In this document: positions 43,265 through 50,556 of the stretch, in pieces
Numbering within the stretch: the first letter of the stretch is position 1
How the letters are laid out: each line of letters opens with the position of its first letter
DNA from: Arthrobacter bambusae
Lineage (GTDB): Bacteria > Actinomycetota > Actinomycetes > Actinomycetales > Micrococcaceae
Length of the DNA stretch: 64,000 nucleotides
Reading direction: 5' to 3'
NCBI RefSeq assembly: GCF_022606295.1
Contig: NZ_JAHHZS010000006.1
Span: 124,001-188,000, forward strand
Notes under the pieces: generated by a model
Seen by the model: only the letters and a program-made list of their open reading frames with translations
Told to the model about the DNA's origin: nothing
Database searches by the model: none
Position numbers and translations under genes: made by a program

Positions 43265-44673
43265 GGCGACGGAGCTCCAACTGTGTCGTACATTTCGTAG
43301 TCATCGGTAGCAAGCTGGCCATCGCTGAAGAGGTTCATTCCAAAGCTGATGGCCTCGGCTCCTGCCGGCACGGGCGGCGTTTCCCAGACCGCCTGCTCGT
43401 AACTGGTGTTGGCCGCGAACCACGGACTGGCTGTCCAATAGGTCCACGTGCCCAGCTTGTTGCGGTAATACACTTCAAATTGGGTCTTCGCGGTGGACTG
43501 GTACCAAGCCCTCAGCGAATAGCTGTGGCCAGTGCTCACGCTCGGAGCGCAGGCGCCGAGGTCGAGGACGGGAAGCAGTTTGGCGTCACCGGAGGAGTAT
43601 TCGGTCACGTCCAGGCGTCGGGCCACCGCGCCGGTGTGTCCCGGGGTCAAAGTGCTCAGGACCACGGCGTTCCTGCCGTAGGACGACACCTGCCAGCATT
43701 GCGGCAAGCCATACTTTCCAGCGATCTCCAGCCCCGGATTCCGAATGGCGTTCTGTCCTGGTGCTGCCGGCGCGGCCACGGGACCGTTCACCACCGGTTT
43801 CGCCACGCCGCCGATCACGTCATGTATCGTGCGCACGGCCATGGTCCCTTGTTGGGTCTTGGCCGCCAGCCATGTGGCGAACTGCTCGAACAAAGCCGGG
43901 CTGATGGAGCGGGGACTGCCGCTGTTATCGATGTCGTAGAAGGTGAGCTGCAACCAGCCTCCGGCCTTTTCGGCCTGCGCCACGGTCGCCTCAAGGTCTG
44001 CCAGCGTCCAGTTGCTGCCGACCTCCGATGTTGCCCGTGTCCGGAAGGGGTCGGCGGGGCGGACGGTTTCTGCTGCCGCGCAACCCACGCAGTCAACGGG
44101 GGTGGTGATCTCGCCGAGGCCCCGCGCGCTGTTGTAGCCGCATGCGGCCACCAATTCCTCCGACTTCGGCGTCGACGCCGCAAACGGATAGGCAAAGGAA
44201 GTGACCTTGAAGCCCCAGTCGGTAAGGTTCGCCCGATCGTTGCAGATCTGCCTCGACGCTTCGTCCGGTTCCACCGACGTCACATCGGCAAGGGTGACGG
44301 TATGGCCGCCGATTTCATTCTGGTCCGCGGCCAGGGTGTGGAGATTGTCTACCGTCATGTAGTCGGGTGCGCCGACAAAGCCCGAATCGATGAAGAAGGT
44401 TCCCCGGAGGCCGTGCTCCTTCAGGATCTTGGCCGCATCCATCTGGCTTGCCCGGCCCGCATCGAACGTCAAGCTGACGGACGAGAGCGGGTCGGCAGAA
44501 GATGTGGGGCTGCTGTTCGCGGAGCCGCCGGCAGGAACTTTGTTTCCGTTGATCAGCGAGGTGGCGCCCGTCAGCAGGAGCAGTACCGACACCCAGGAGA
44601 CAGCCCATAAGCCCGCCCGTTTCCTCGACGTGCGAACCGGGCCGGATGCCATGCCCTTCCCCCGGGCACTCAT
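43261..44673 (-). CDS. NodB-like polysaccharide deacetylase with degenerate active site
   Basis: A 470-residue exported or membrane-anchored protein: N-terminal hydrophobic helix (LWAVSWVSVLLLLTGATSL), NodB domain about residues 65-270, and a C-terminal beta-sandwich (NAIRNPGLEIAGKYGLPQCWQ, TGHSYSLRAWYQST) also found in the SLH deacetylase at 47476. Catalytic motifs are damaged. TFDDG has become TFDAG (metal-binding Asp to Ala72), HxxxH has become HTVTL (second His to Leu128), and the late FHH motif reads FYD. The paralog keeps TFDDA, HTVTH and FHH. Deacetylase activity is unlikely; a polymer-binding or export role is possible. The ATG at 44673 is chosen, with 44652 (closer to GGGGGAAGG) as alternative. 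First gene of a two-gene operon with the synthase. Confidence 0.82.
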   Translation of the reverse strand: MSARGKGMASGPVRTSRKRAGLWAVSWVSVLLLLTGATSLINGNKVPAGGSANSSPTSSADPLSSVSLTFDAGRASQMDAAKILKEHGLRGTFFIDSGFVGAPDYMTVDNLHTLAADQNEIGGHTVTLADVTSVEPDEASRQICNDRANLTDWGFKVTSFAYPFAASTPKSEELVAACGYNSARGLGEITTPVDCVGCAAAETVRPADPFRTRATSEVGSNWTLADLEATVAQAEKAGGWLQLTFYDIDNSGSPRSISPALFEQFATWLAAKTQQGTMAVRTIHDVIGGVAKPVVNGPVAAPAAPGQNAIRNPGLEIAGKYGLPQCWQVSSYGRNAVVLSTLTPGHTGAVARRLDVTEYSSGDAKLLPVLDLGACAPSVSTGHSYSLRAWYQSTAKTQFEVYYRNKLGTWTYWTASPWFAANTSYEQAVWETPPVPAGAEAISFGMNLFSDGQLATDDYEMYDTVGAPSP

Positions 44674-44702
44674 CGCCAACCCGCGCTGCCGGTTTTCCTG
44701 AA

Positions 44703-44760
44703 GGGGCCGGTGGCGACTGGGGGAAGCCTCGGTCTCAAAGGCTTATTCACCACCGGCCCC
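44703..44760 (-). promoter_or_regulatory. hairpin in the leader of the deacetylase-synthase operon
   Basis: GGGGCCGGTGG (44703-44713) and CCACCGGCCCC (44750-44760) form a perfect 11-base stem; inside it AAGCCT (44724-44729) pairs with AGGCTT (44739-44744). The structure is 30 bases upstream of the ATG in a leader that may be about 340 bases long, so it could affect translation or elongation. Bases 44761-45010 contain no gene that I can support. Confidence 0.45.
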
Positions 44761-45014
44761 CGTTCAGGGGCCCTCTCTGCGAGGGCGCACTGCCGTCGGG
44801 CAGCTCCATCAATTGGCGCTGGGTCCATGGGAGGATCCGTGATGGTTCCCCCAAAAACAGGCTCGAACTCCAGGCAAACGCCTTCTCGGATTAATCCGCC
44901 GTGTCCTGATGCCGCTCGGACCAGAGCGTCCGTTTCCATTGTGAGACCTGTCTTTCCCCCGTTGCCCTCAACCAACTGACAGCATCAGCCTATGAATCAG
45001 GGCGACGGCGGACA

Positions 45015-45073
45015 CGAGTAGCCTCTACCCGTCTTTACACTCAACCTTGACGTCCGGACAACGCCACTACTCG
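45015..45073 (-). promoter_or_regulatory. promoter region of the deacetylase-synthase operon
   Basis: On the minus strand AAAGACGGGTAGAG (45023-45036) is followed by GCTACTCG, closely matching the element before the UDP-sugar operon (AAAGACGGGTAGAG then CCCACTCG) and the SipW-type operon. CGAGTAGTGG (45064-45073) lies 30 bases upstream of it. GGGTAG could be a SigB/SigF-type -10 box. The same region could serve the plus-strand GH18 gene at 45191. Confidence 0.5.
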
Positions 45074-45190
45074 TCCGCTACGCGCCGAAACCCACGGGGA
45101 TAAAAGCCGGGTGGGAGCAGGGGCGAATCCGATCTGTTCGTGGTCAAATGGTGCAATCAGGGCAGTCGGGGTTAAGGATGGCGGGAGAGC

Positions 45191-46354
45191 GTGTCCAGGA
45201 AACAGGCAAGCGGCACGCGTGTTGCGGCCGGGGCGCGCGCCCGGCGGGCGGTTCGTGGCTTGCCCACCCCGGCCAATGGACCCCGCCGCCGGCTGTCGGC
45301 TTTCGCCCGGGCCTGCATTGCCGCGGTCCTTGTGGTGGTGGGGATGGGAGGCATCCTCGTGTGGCGGTTTACGACCGACGCAAACGGCTCCCTCGAGCCC
45401 CCGTGGTTTTCCGGCTACGTCGACGTCACCGTGGTCCCCCAGTACCCCTTCGAGACACCCGCGGGCGAGGGCACCAAGAATGTCACCCTGGCGTTTGTGG
45501 TGGCATTGTCTGGACAGGCGTGCACACCGAGTTGGGGTAGCACCTACAGCCTCGATGCGGCGAAGACCTCGCTCAAGCTCGAGGACCGGATCGCCAAGCT
45601 GCGGTCGAATGGCGGCGCCTTCGCCGTGTCCTTTGGCGGCTCAGTGAACAGCGAGCTCGCCAACTCCTGCCAGAACGCAGCAGATTTGGAAAGGGCCTAC
45701 CGGGCCGTCCTGGAGCGCTACAACCCCGCAACCATCGACTTCGACATCGAGGGCGACAACCTGGCGGACAGCGCAGCATGGCAGCGCCGCGCGTCAGCGA
45801 TCGCGGCCCTCCAGAAGGAGCGGATCAAGGAAGGACACGCCCTGTCAATTTGGCTGACCCTTCCGGTCACCCCACAAGGACTGACCGACGCCGGAACCTC
45901 GGCCGTTGACCAGATGCTCGCCGCCGGGGTCCAGCTGTCCGGCGTCAACATCATGACCATGAACTACGGTTCAAGCCGGAGTCCGTCGCAAAGCATGCTC
46001 GATGCCGGAACGTCGGCGGCCCAGTCCACCCACGATCAGCTCAGCATCATCTATCAGCGCGCAGGGACGACCCTCAACAGCGAGCAGATCTGGGGAAAAA
46101 TGGGATTGACCCCCATGATCGGCCGGAACGACCTCCCTGGCGAAGTGTTTGACCTCGACGCCGCCCGGGGATTGAACTCCTTCGCCATCAGCAAAGGGGT
46201 TCAAAGAGTGTCCATGTGGTCCCTCAACCGGGACATGTCGTGCCCGCAGGACATGCCGGAGGACACGGCCAGCCACGTTTGCAGCGGCGTCGATCAAGGC
46301 ACCCAACGCTTCTCCGATGTGTTGGGGGCGGGATTCCGCGCCAAACTGCCGTGA
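45191..46354 (+). CDS. GH18 family (chitinase-like) exported glycosidase
   Basis: A 387-residue protein with an N-terminal membrane helix (ARACIAAVLVVVGMGGILVW) after a basic head, so it is secreted or membrane-anchored. The TIM-barrel marks of GH18 are visible: FAVSFGGSVNSELA near residue 140, the catalytic DxxDxE-type motif ATIDFDIEGDN near 180-188 with the acid glutamate present, NIMTMNYGSS near 255 and VSMWSLNRDM near 340. Such enzymes cut beta-1,4-N-acetylglucosamine chains (chitin or related polymer). The start is GTG at 45191 after GGGAGAG. Divergent from the synthase operon, convergent with the UDP-sugar operon. It may trim or release the polymer made by the neighbouring synthase. Confidence 0.82.
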   Translation: MSRKQASGTRVAAGARARRAVRGLPTPANGPRRRLSAFARACIAAVLVVVGMGGILVWRFTTDANGSLEPPWFSGYVDVTVVPQYPFETPAGEGTKNVTLAFVVALSGQACTPSWGSTYSLDAAKTSLKLEDRIAKLRSNGGAFAVSFGGSVNSELANSCQNAADLERAYRAVLERYNPATIDFDIEGDNLADSAAWQRRASAIAALQKERIKEGHALSIWLTLPVTPQGLTDAGTSAVDQMLAAGVQLSGVNIMTMNYGSSRSPSQSMLDAGTSAAQSTHDQLSIIYQRAGTTLNSEQIWGKMGLTPMIGRNDLPGEVFDLDAARGLNSFAISKGVQRVSMWSLNRDMSCPQDMPEDTASHVCSGVDQGTQRFSDVLGAGFRAKLP

Positions 46355-46422
46355 CCCCGCAGATCAACCGGTAGGCGGATCGACCACCCAGGCGGTAGGC
46401 CGGCAAGCCGGTCGACCAGGGA

Positions 46423-46527
46423 TCATGCGGGGCCTGGACGTTCCGCCCTGCCCTGGTTCTTGGCCTCGGCCGGCCGGGCGAGGTGCCGGCCATTGCCGTG
46501 CTGGAACAGCTTCTTGAGCCACTGCAT
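46423..46527 (-). CDS. possible 34-residue basic small protein
   Basis: The minus strand from the ATG at 46527 reads MQWLKKLFQHGNGRHLARPA and continues with a charged tail. GGAGG stands six bases before the ATG, one of the better ribosome sites in the region. It lies 55 bases after the barrel-protein stop and could be the last gene of that operon. The amphipathic start (WLKKLF) suggests membrane contact. Evidence is limited to the start signal and position. Confidence 0.4.
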   Translation of the reverse strand: MQWLKKLFQHGNGRHLARPAEAKNQGRAERPGPA

Positions 46528-46582
46528 GGATACCTCCAGTTTTCGAGGGACTGCTTGTATCGGATTGCTTGGACGGCGCGGC

Positions 46583-47359
46583 CTACTTCACTTGGCTTAC
46601 CGTGACGATGTTGAGCCATGGTCCCGCCGGAACCTGGTCCCGCGGCACGAACTGCCAGTCGACTTTGTCCGACTCGCCATCGAGCTCGGAGAAACCGAGG
46701 CACCCGTTAAGCGCAGGTGAGACATCCATGCCGGCTCCGTTGAAGTTCTTGTTGGCCGGACGCGCATCATTCGAACCAAAAACGTAGTCCTTGTCGTGAT
46801 ACTGGCCCGGACCGGCATCTTCGATCTGTCCATAGCATTCGCGGTTGCCCAGCCGGATCCTGACCCATTGGTTCTTCATGTAGCTGAAGGAACGGTTCTG
46901 GGCGTTGCCCGCGAAACCAGGGTCGTTGGCCCAGGGGATGACGCTGGCCCGTTCCGCAAAAGCGACGGGATCGTTGACGTCGTCAAAAGGAAGATCGAGG
47001 TAGAACGGGTTCTGTTTCGGAGTCATGCTGGTTGGCGCATATCCTTTGGCCGGCGTTCTCGCCTCGGTCTGGCAGCCGTTCGTCACCACGCCATCACAGC
47101 CTCCGTAGCTCTGCATCCATTGGGAGTCGTAGGTCGAAACCACTTGGCTGCCGTCCGCAGCATTGGGATCAAAGATCTCGCCGACCCAAAACGTCGTGGA
47201 CACAATCCCGGTGTGCCAGGGATATCGGCCGGCTGATTGGCTCGGACTCGGTGCCGGGCTTGGTCCTGTGCAGGCTGCCGTCAGCAGGGCCAGGAAAAAT
47301 GCACAGCAGACGGCTGGGCGTTTCCAACGCTTGACCGTCGATTTCGCCGTATTCACCAT
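46583..47359 (-). CDS. secreted double-psi-barrel-like protein, short form, probable lipoprotein
   Basis: A 258-residue exported protein closely related to the C-terminal domain of the protein at 40674-41747. The signal region (WKRPAVCCAFFLALLTAACTG) has a possible lipobox around the cysteine of LLTAAC. The domain repeats the same landmarks: STTFWVGEIFDPN, GGCDGV, NPFYLDLPFDDVND, SYMKNQWVRI, CYGQIEDAGP, YVFGSNDARPANKNF, GAGMDVSPALNGCLGF, VPAGPWLNIVT. Compared with the long form it lacks the Pro/Ala/Thr linker and has fewer cysteines. The ATG follows GGGGAG. Probably co-transcribed with the SLH deacetylase gene 116 bases upstream. Glycan binding or cleavage is inferred from fold resemblance only. 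Confidence 0.72.
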   Translation of the reverse strand: MVNTAKSTVKRWKRPAVCCAFFLALLTAACTGPSPAPSPSQSAGRYPWHTGIVSTTFWVGEIFDPNAADGSQVVSTYDSQWMQSYGGCDGVVTNGCQTEARTPAKGYAPTSMTPKQNPFYLDLPFDDVNDPVAFAERASVIPWANDPGFAGNAQNRSFSYMKNQWVRIRLGNRECYGQIEDAGPGQYHDKDYVFGSNDARPANKNFNGAGMDVSPALNGCLGFSELDGESDKVDWQFVPRDQVPAGPWLNIVTVSQVK

Positions 47360-47475
47360 TCACTCCCCTAGAGGCCTTTCTCGGGTGCTTCTCGCAGTGT
47401 ACGTGGCCTTGGGTGGGGGTTCACCGGAAATTGCCTGGCAAATCCCCGCCCGCCGTCCCTCAGGACGAGCCGCCG

Positions 47476-49434
47476 TCAGCCTTTCGGGAAATCGATGTTG
47501 TAGCGATACAGGAAAGCAGCCATGGCGTCGCGGTTGATCGCCGTGGTTGGCCTGTACGTGCCATCCGGGAAGCCGGTGGTGATGCCTGTGGACGCCAACC
47601 ACCGGATCTCGTTGTAGAACGGAGCGACTGCCGGTACATCGGAGAAGGTCGGTGCGTTCGCCGGCACGGCCGGACTGCCCTTGAGGCGGTAGAGGAAGGC
47701 GGCCATCGCGGCCCGGCTGACGGCTTCACCAGGGTGGTAGGTTCCGTCCGGGTAGCCTTTCGTGATCCCTGTTGAAGCCAGCCACCGGATCTCGTTGTAG
47801 AACGGAGCGCCGGGAGGAACGTCGGAGAACGTGGGAGCGTTGGCCGGCACCGCAGGGCTTCCGGAGAACCGGTAAAGGAACGCGGCCATCGCATCGCGGG
47901 TGATTGACGTGAGGGGACGGTAGGTATTATCCGGCCAACCCTGCGAAATCAAATTGTTCGACAGCCAACTGATCTCGTCATAGAAGGCCGCGGTAGGAGT
48001 GACGTCCGTGAAATGCTTGATGCCTGCACTGTCATAGAGTTCGAAATCATCCGTGGTCAGCGTTCCGTTGCCGAGCAGGTTCAAGCCCAAACTGATGGCC
48101 GAGGCACCGGCGGGAAGTGCCGGCGAGGTCCAGGTGGCATGGGCCCAGGAAGTGGATGCCGGGAAATACGGGCTGGCGGTCCAATACGTCCAGGTGCCCA
48201 GCCCGGTGCGGTAATACAGTTCGAATTGGGTGGTGGTCGTCGAGGTATACCAGGCCTTCATCTCGTAGGTGTGGCCGGGGGTAGCACTCGGTGCGCACTC
48301 GCCCAGGTCGAGGGTAGGCAAGAGCTTGGCGTCCCCGCTGACATAGGCGGACATCACCAGCTGCTCGGCGTGCGTCCCGGTGGTGCCTCCATGGCCTGGA
48401 GTCGCGGTAGTGAAGGTCGCGGTGTGGCTGCCATAGCTGCCTTGGGCCCAGCACTGCGGCAGTCCAGAGGCCACCGGCCCGGCGGTTTCCATGCTGGCGT
48501 TCTTGACGAGGTTCCCCGCGGTAACGGGAGGCGGTGCGGCCGGCCCCGCGACAACCGGCTTGAACGCGCCGCCCAGTGTCTCTTGCACTGTTTGGACGGC
48601 GATCCGCCCGGCGGCCTTCTCCGCGGCCAGCCACTGTACATACTGGGTGAAGAGCGTGGTGGATACCGTCAGCGGATCAGCGATTCCCGACGTTGGATCA
48701 ATGCCGGTGCCGATGTGGTGGAACGTCACCTGGACCCAGCCGCCGCCCGGCTCGGCCTTGGTGACCAGGTTCTTCAGGTCGGCCAAGGTCCAGGTGTTGT
48801 CCACTTCGTCCGGGGCCTTCGTGTCATAGGGATCGGCGGGAGGAAGGGTCTCAGCGAATCCAAGTCCAGCGCTCCCGGGCACAACGCTTTCAAGGTCTCC
48901 GAGCCCGCGGGCGCTGTTGTATCCGCAGGCCGCAACAGTGCGCTCCACCGCCGGGGTGAGGGACGCGAAGGGGTACGCGAAGTTGGTGACGGTGAATCCC
49001 ATGTTGGTGAGATTGACCCGGTCATTGCAGATCTGGCGTTTGACCTCGTCCGGACCCATCTGGGCCAGGTCCGGGTGGGTGACGGTGTGGCCGCCTATCT
49101 CGTTGCCGTCCGCCTGCAACGCCAGCGCTTCCTGCGTCGTCATGTAGTTCGGAGCGTTGAGGAAGCCGGACGGCGTAAAAAACGTCCCTTTGAGCCCGTT
49201 GCTTTTGAGGATGGCCGCGGCGGGGATCTGGTCCGCGTTGGCGTCGTCGAACGTCAGGGTGATAATGGTGTTCGGCGCCGCGTGCGCGGCCGGTATCGCT
49301 ATCCCGAAAACAGACGCTGACATCAAGACGCTCAGAACGCCGGCGAGCCAACGCGGTTTTCCGGCAGGGCTCAAACGTTGGGCCCTGTGGCGAGGTTGAG
49401 ACAAGGACGCCCCCCAAACACGTTGCATTTGCAC
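47476..49434 (-). CDS. SLH-domain polysaccharide deacetylase
   Basis: A 652-residue surface enzyme. Order: signal peptide (LAGVLSVLMSASVFGIAIPAAHA), NodB-type deacetylase domain about residues 57-270, a beta-sandwich shared with the protein at 43261, and three S-layer homology domains in the last 185 residues (FTDVTPTAAFYDEISWL, FSDVPPGAPFYNEIRWL, FSDVPAVAPFYNEIRWL, each with a PDGTYxP-type loop). Active-site residues are intact: Asp63-Asp64 in TFDDA, His116 and His120 in HTVTH, and FHH later. It should remove acetyl groups from an N-acetylated glycan at the cell surface, held to the wall through SLH domains. The GTG at 49434 has GGAAAGG upstream. It follows the epimerase gene by 85 bases. 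Confidence 0.88.
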   Translation of the reverse strand: MQMQRVWGASLSQPRHRAQRLSPAGKPRWLAGVLSVLMSASVFGIAIPAAHAAPNTIITLTFDDANADQIPAAAILKSNGLKGTFFTPSGFLNAPNYMTTQEALALQADGNEIGGHTVTHPDLAQMGPDEVKRQICNDRVNLTNMGFTVTNFAYPFASLTPAVERTVAACGYNSARGLGDLESVVPGSAGLGFAETLPPADPYDTKAPDEVDNTWTLADLKNLVTKAEPGGGWVQVTFHHIGTGIDPTSGIADPLTVSTTLFTQYVQWLAAEKAAGRIAVQTVQETLGGAFKPVVAGPAAPPPVTAGNLVKNASMETAGPVASGLPQCWAQGSYGSHTATFTTATPGHGGTTGTHAEQLVMSAYVSGDAKLLPTLDLGECAPSATPGHTYEMKAWYTSTTTTQFELYYRTGLGTWTYWTASPYFPASTSWAHATWTSPALPAGASAISLGLNLLGNGTLTTDDFELYDSAGIKHFTDVTPTAAFYDEISWLSNNLISQGWPDNTYRPLTSITRDAMAAFLYRFSGSPAVPANAPTFSDVPPGAPFYNEIRWLASTGITKGYPDGTYHPGEAVSRAAMAAFLYRLKGSPAVPANAPTFSDVPAVAPFYNEIRWLASTGITTGFPDGTYRPTTAINRDAMAAFLYRYNIDFPKG

Positions 49435-49519
49435 TCAGCCTTTCCTTTGGTGCTGCTTCTTCAGTTGAACGACTTCAGTTGAATGACGCCGCACGGTCGG
49501 CGGCTTCATTGCCCACGCA

Positions 49520-50524
49520 TCACGATGCGAGGGTGATCTTCCATCCCGCGGGATCCAGGACTTTTGCCGGCTTGTAGTCGGCTGCGACGTTGCGGATGAT
49601 TTCATCCAAGGTGGTCTTCGGGTCGAAGCCGACAAGCCCGAGGGACTTGCTGTTGTCCGGAACCCGCCGGCGCATGTCTTCGTAGCCTTCCGAATACGCC
49701 TGCTCATAGGGCACCAAGGTGATGGCGCTGTCGCTGCCGAGGAGTTCGACTATCCTTTGGGCCAGCGTCAGGATGGAAATCTCGTAGCTGCCGCCGAGGT
49801 TGTAGGCATTTCCGTAGGCAAGCGGCTCCTCGGAAATGCGGACGATGGCCGGAACGATGTCGCCGACGTAGGAGAAGCACCTCGTCTGGTGGCCGTCTCC
49901 ATAGACCGTCAGGGGCTCACCGGCGAGCGCCTGGCGGACCAGTCGTGGAACAACCATTCCGTAGCGGCCCGTCTGCCGCGGACCGACTGTGTTGAAGAGC
50001 CTCACAATGGCAACCGGCAAGCCGAATTGGCGCCAATATGCGTGGGCGAATGCTTCGTCAATGCCTTTGGCCGCGGCGTAGGTCCACCGGGATTTGAGCG
50101 CAGACCCCAGGATGCGGTCCGCTTCCTCCGAGAGGCTGTCCGAGGTGTTCTTGCCATAGATCTCGCTTGTGGAGGCCAGCAGCAGCGAGGCACCCGATTC
50201 CAGGACCGAGTCCAGGACCACTTCGGTGCCATGGATGTTCGTGCGGAGGCTCTCCAACGGGTGGTCGACAATCAGGTTCACGCCAACCGCGGCGGCCAGG
50301 TGGAAGACCCTGTCGGAACCCGCCACGACTTTGTCCACCGCGTCGCGGTCGAGAATGGTTCCCTCGATGAAATGGAAGTTCCTGTGGCCGATGACGCCTT
50401 TGAGGTTCTCCAAGCGTCCGGTGGACAAGTTGTCCAGCACGGCGACTTCGTCCCCTGCCGCCAACAAGTGCTCAACGAGGTGGCTTCCTATGAACCCGGC
50501 ACCGCCGGTTATTGCTGTTTTCAT
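49520..50524 (-). CDS. NAD-dependent nucleotide-sugar epimerase/decarboxylase (extended SDR)
   Basis: A 334-residue extended short-chain dehydrogenase. NAD motif AITGGAGFIGSHLVEHLL at the N-terminus, STSEIYG near residue 120 and the catalytic tyrosine-lysine pair in TYAAAKG near 150; IVRLFNTVGPRQTGRYGMVVPRLVRQAL and VYGDGHQTRCFSYVGDIV bind the nucleotide sugar. These features are shared by UDP-glucose/UDP-GlcNAc 4-epimerases and UDP-glucuronate (or UDP-GlcNAcA) decarboxylases, so the reaction is not fixed. Next to a WbpA-like dehydrogenase, a UDP-GlcNAcA 4-epimerase or decarboxylase would make sense. It begins 32 bases after that gene. Confidence 0.85.
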   Translation of the reverse strand: MKTAITGGAGFIGSHLVEHLLAAGDEVAVLDNLSTGRLENLKGVIGHRNFHFIEGTILDRDAVDKVVAGSDRVFHLAAAVGVNLIVDHPLESLRTNIHGTEVVLDSVLESGASLLLASTSEIYGKNTSDSLSEEADRILGSALKSRWTYAAAKGIDEAFAHAYWRQFGLPVAIVRLFNTVGPRQTGRYGMVVPRLVRQALAGEPLTVYGDGHQTRCFSYVGDIVPAIVRISEEPLAYGNAYNLGGSYEISILTLAQRIVELLGSDSAITLVPYEQAYSEGYEDMRRRVPDNSKSLGLVGFDPKTTLDEIIRNVAADYKPAKVLDPAGWKITLAS

Positions 50525-50556
50525 TACTCCTGCTTCCGTCGGAAAACCTGGTGGAT

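Noticed and set aside
44680..45010. c-di-AMP (ydaO-type) riboswitch in the deacetylase leader, suggested by GGGGGAACC and GGTGAAT
   Set aside because: The pairing partners and the conserved CAGCTAACC segment of that class are not found in the right order; only a plain hairpin is supported.
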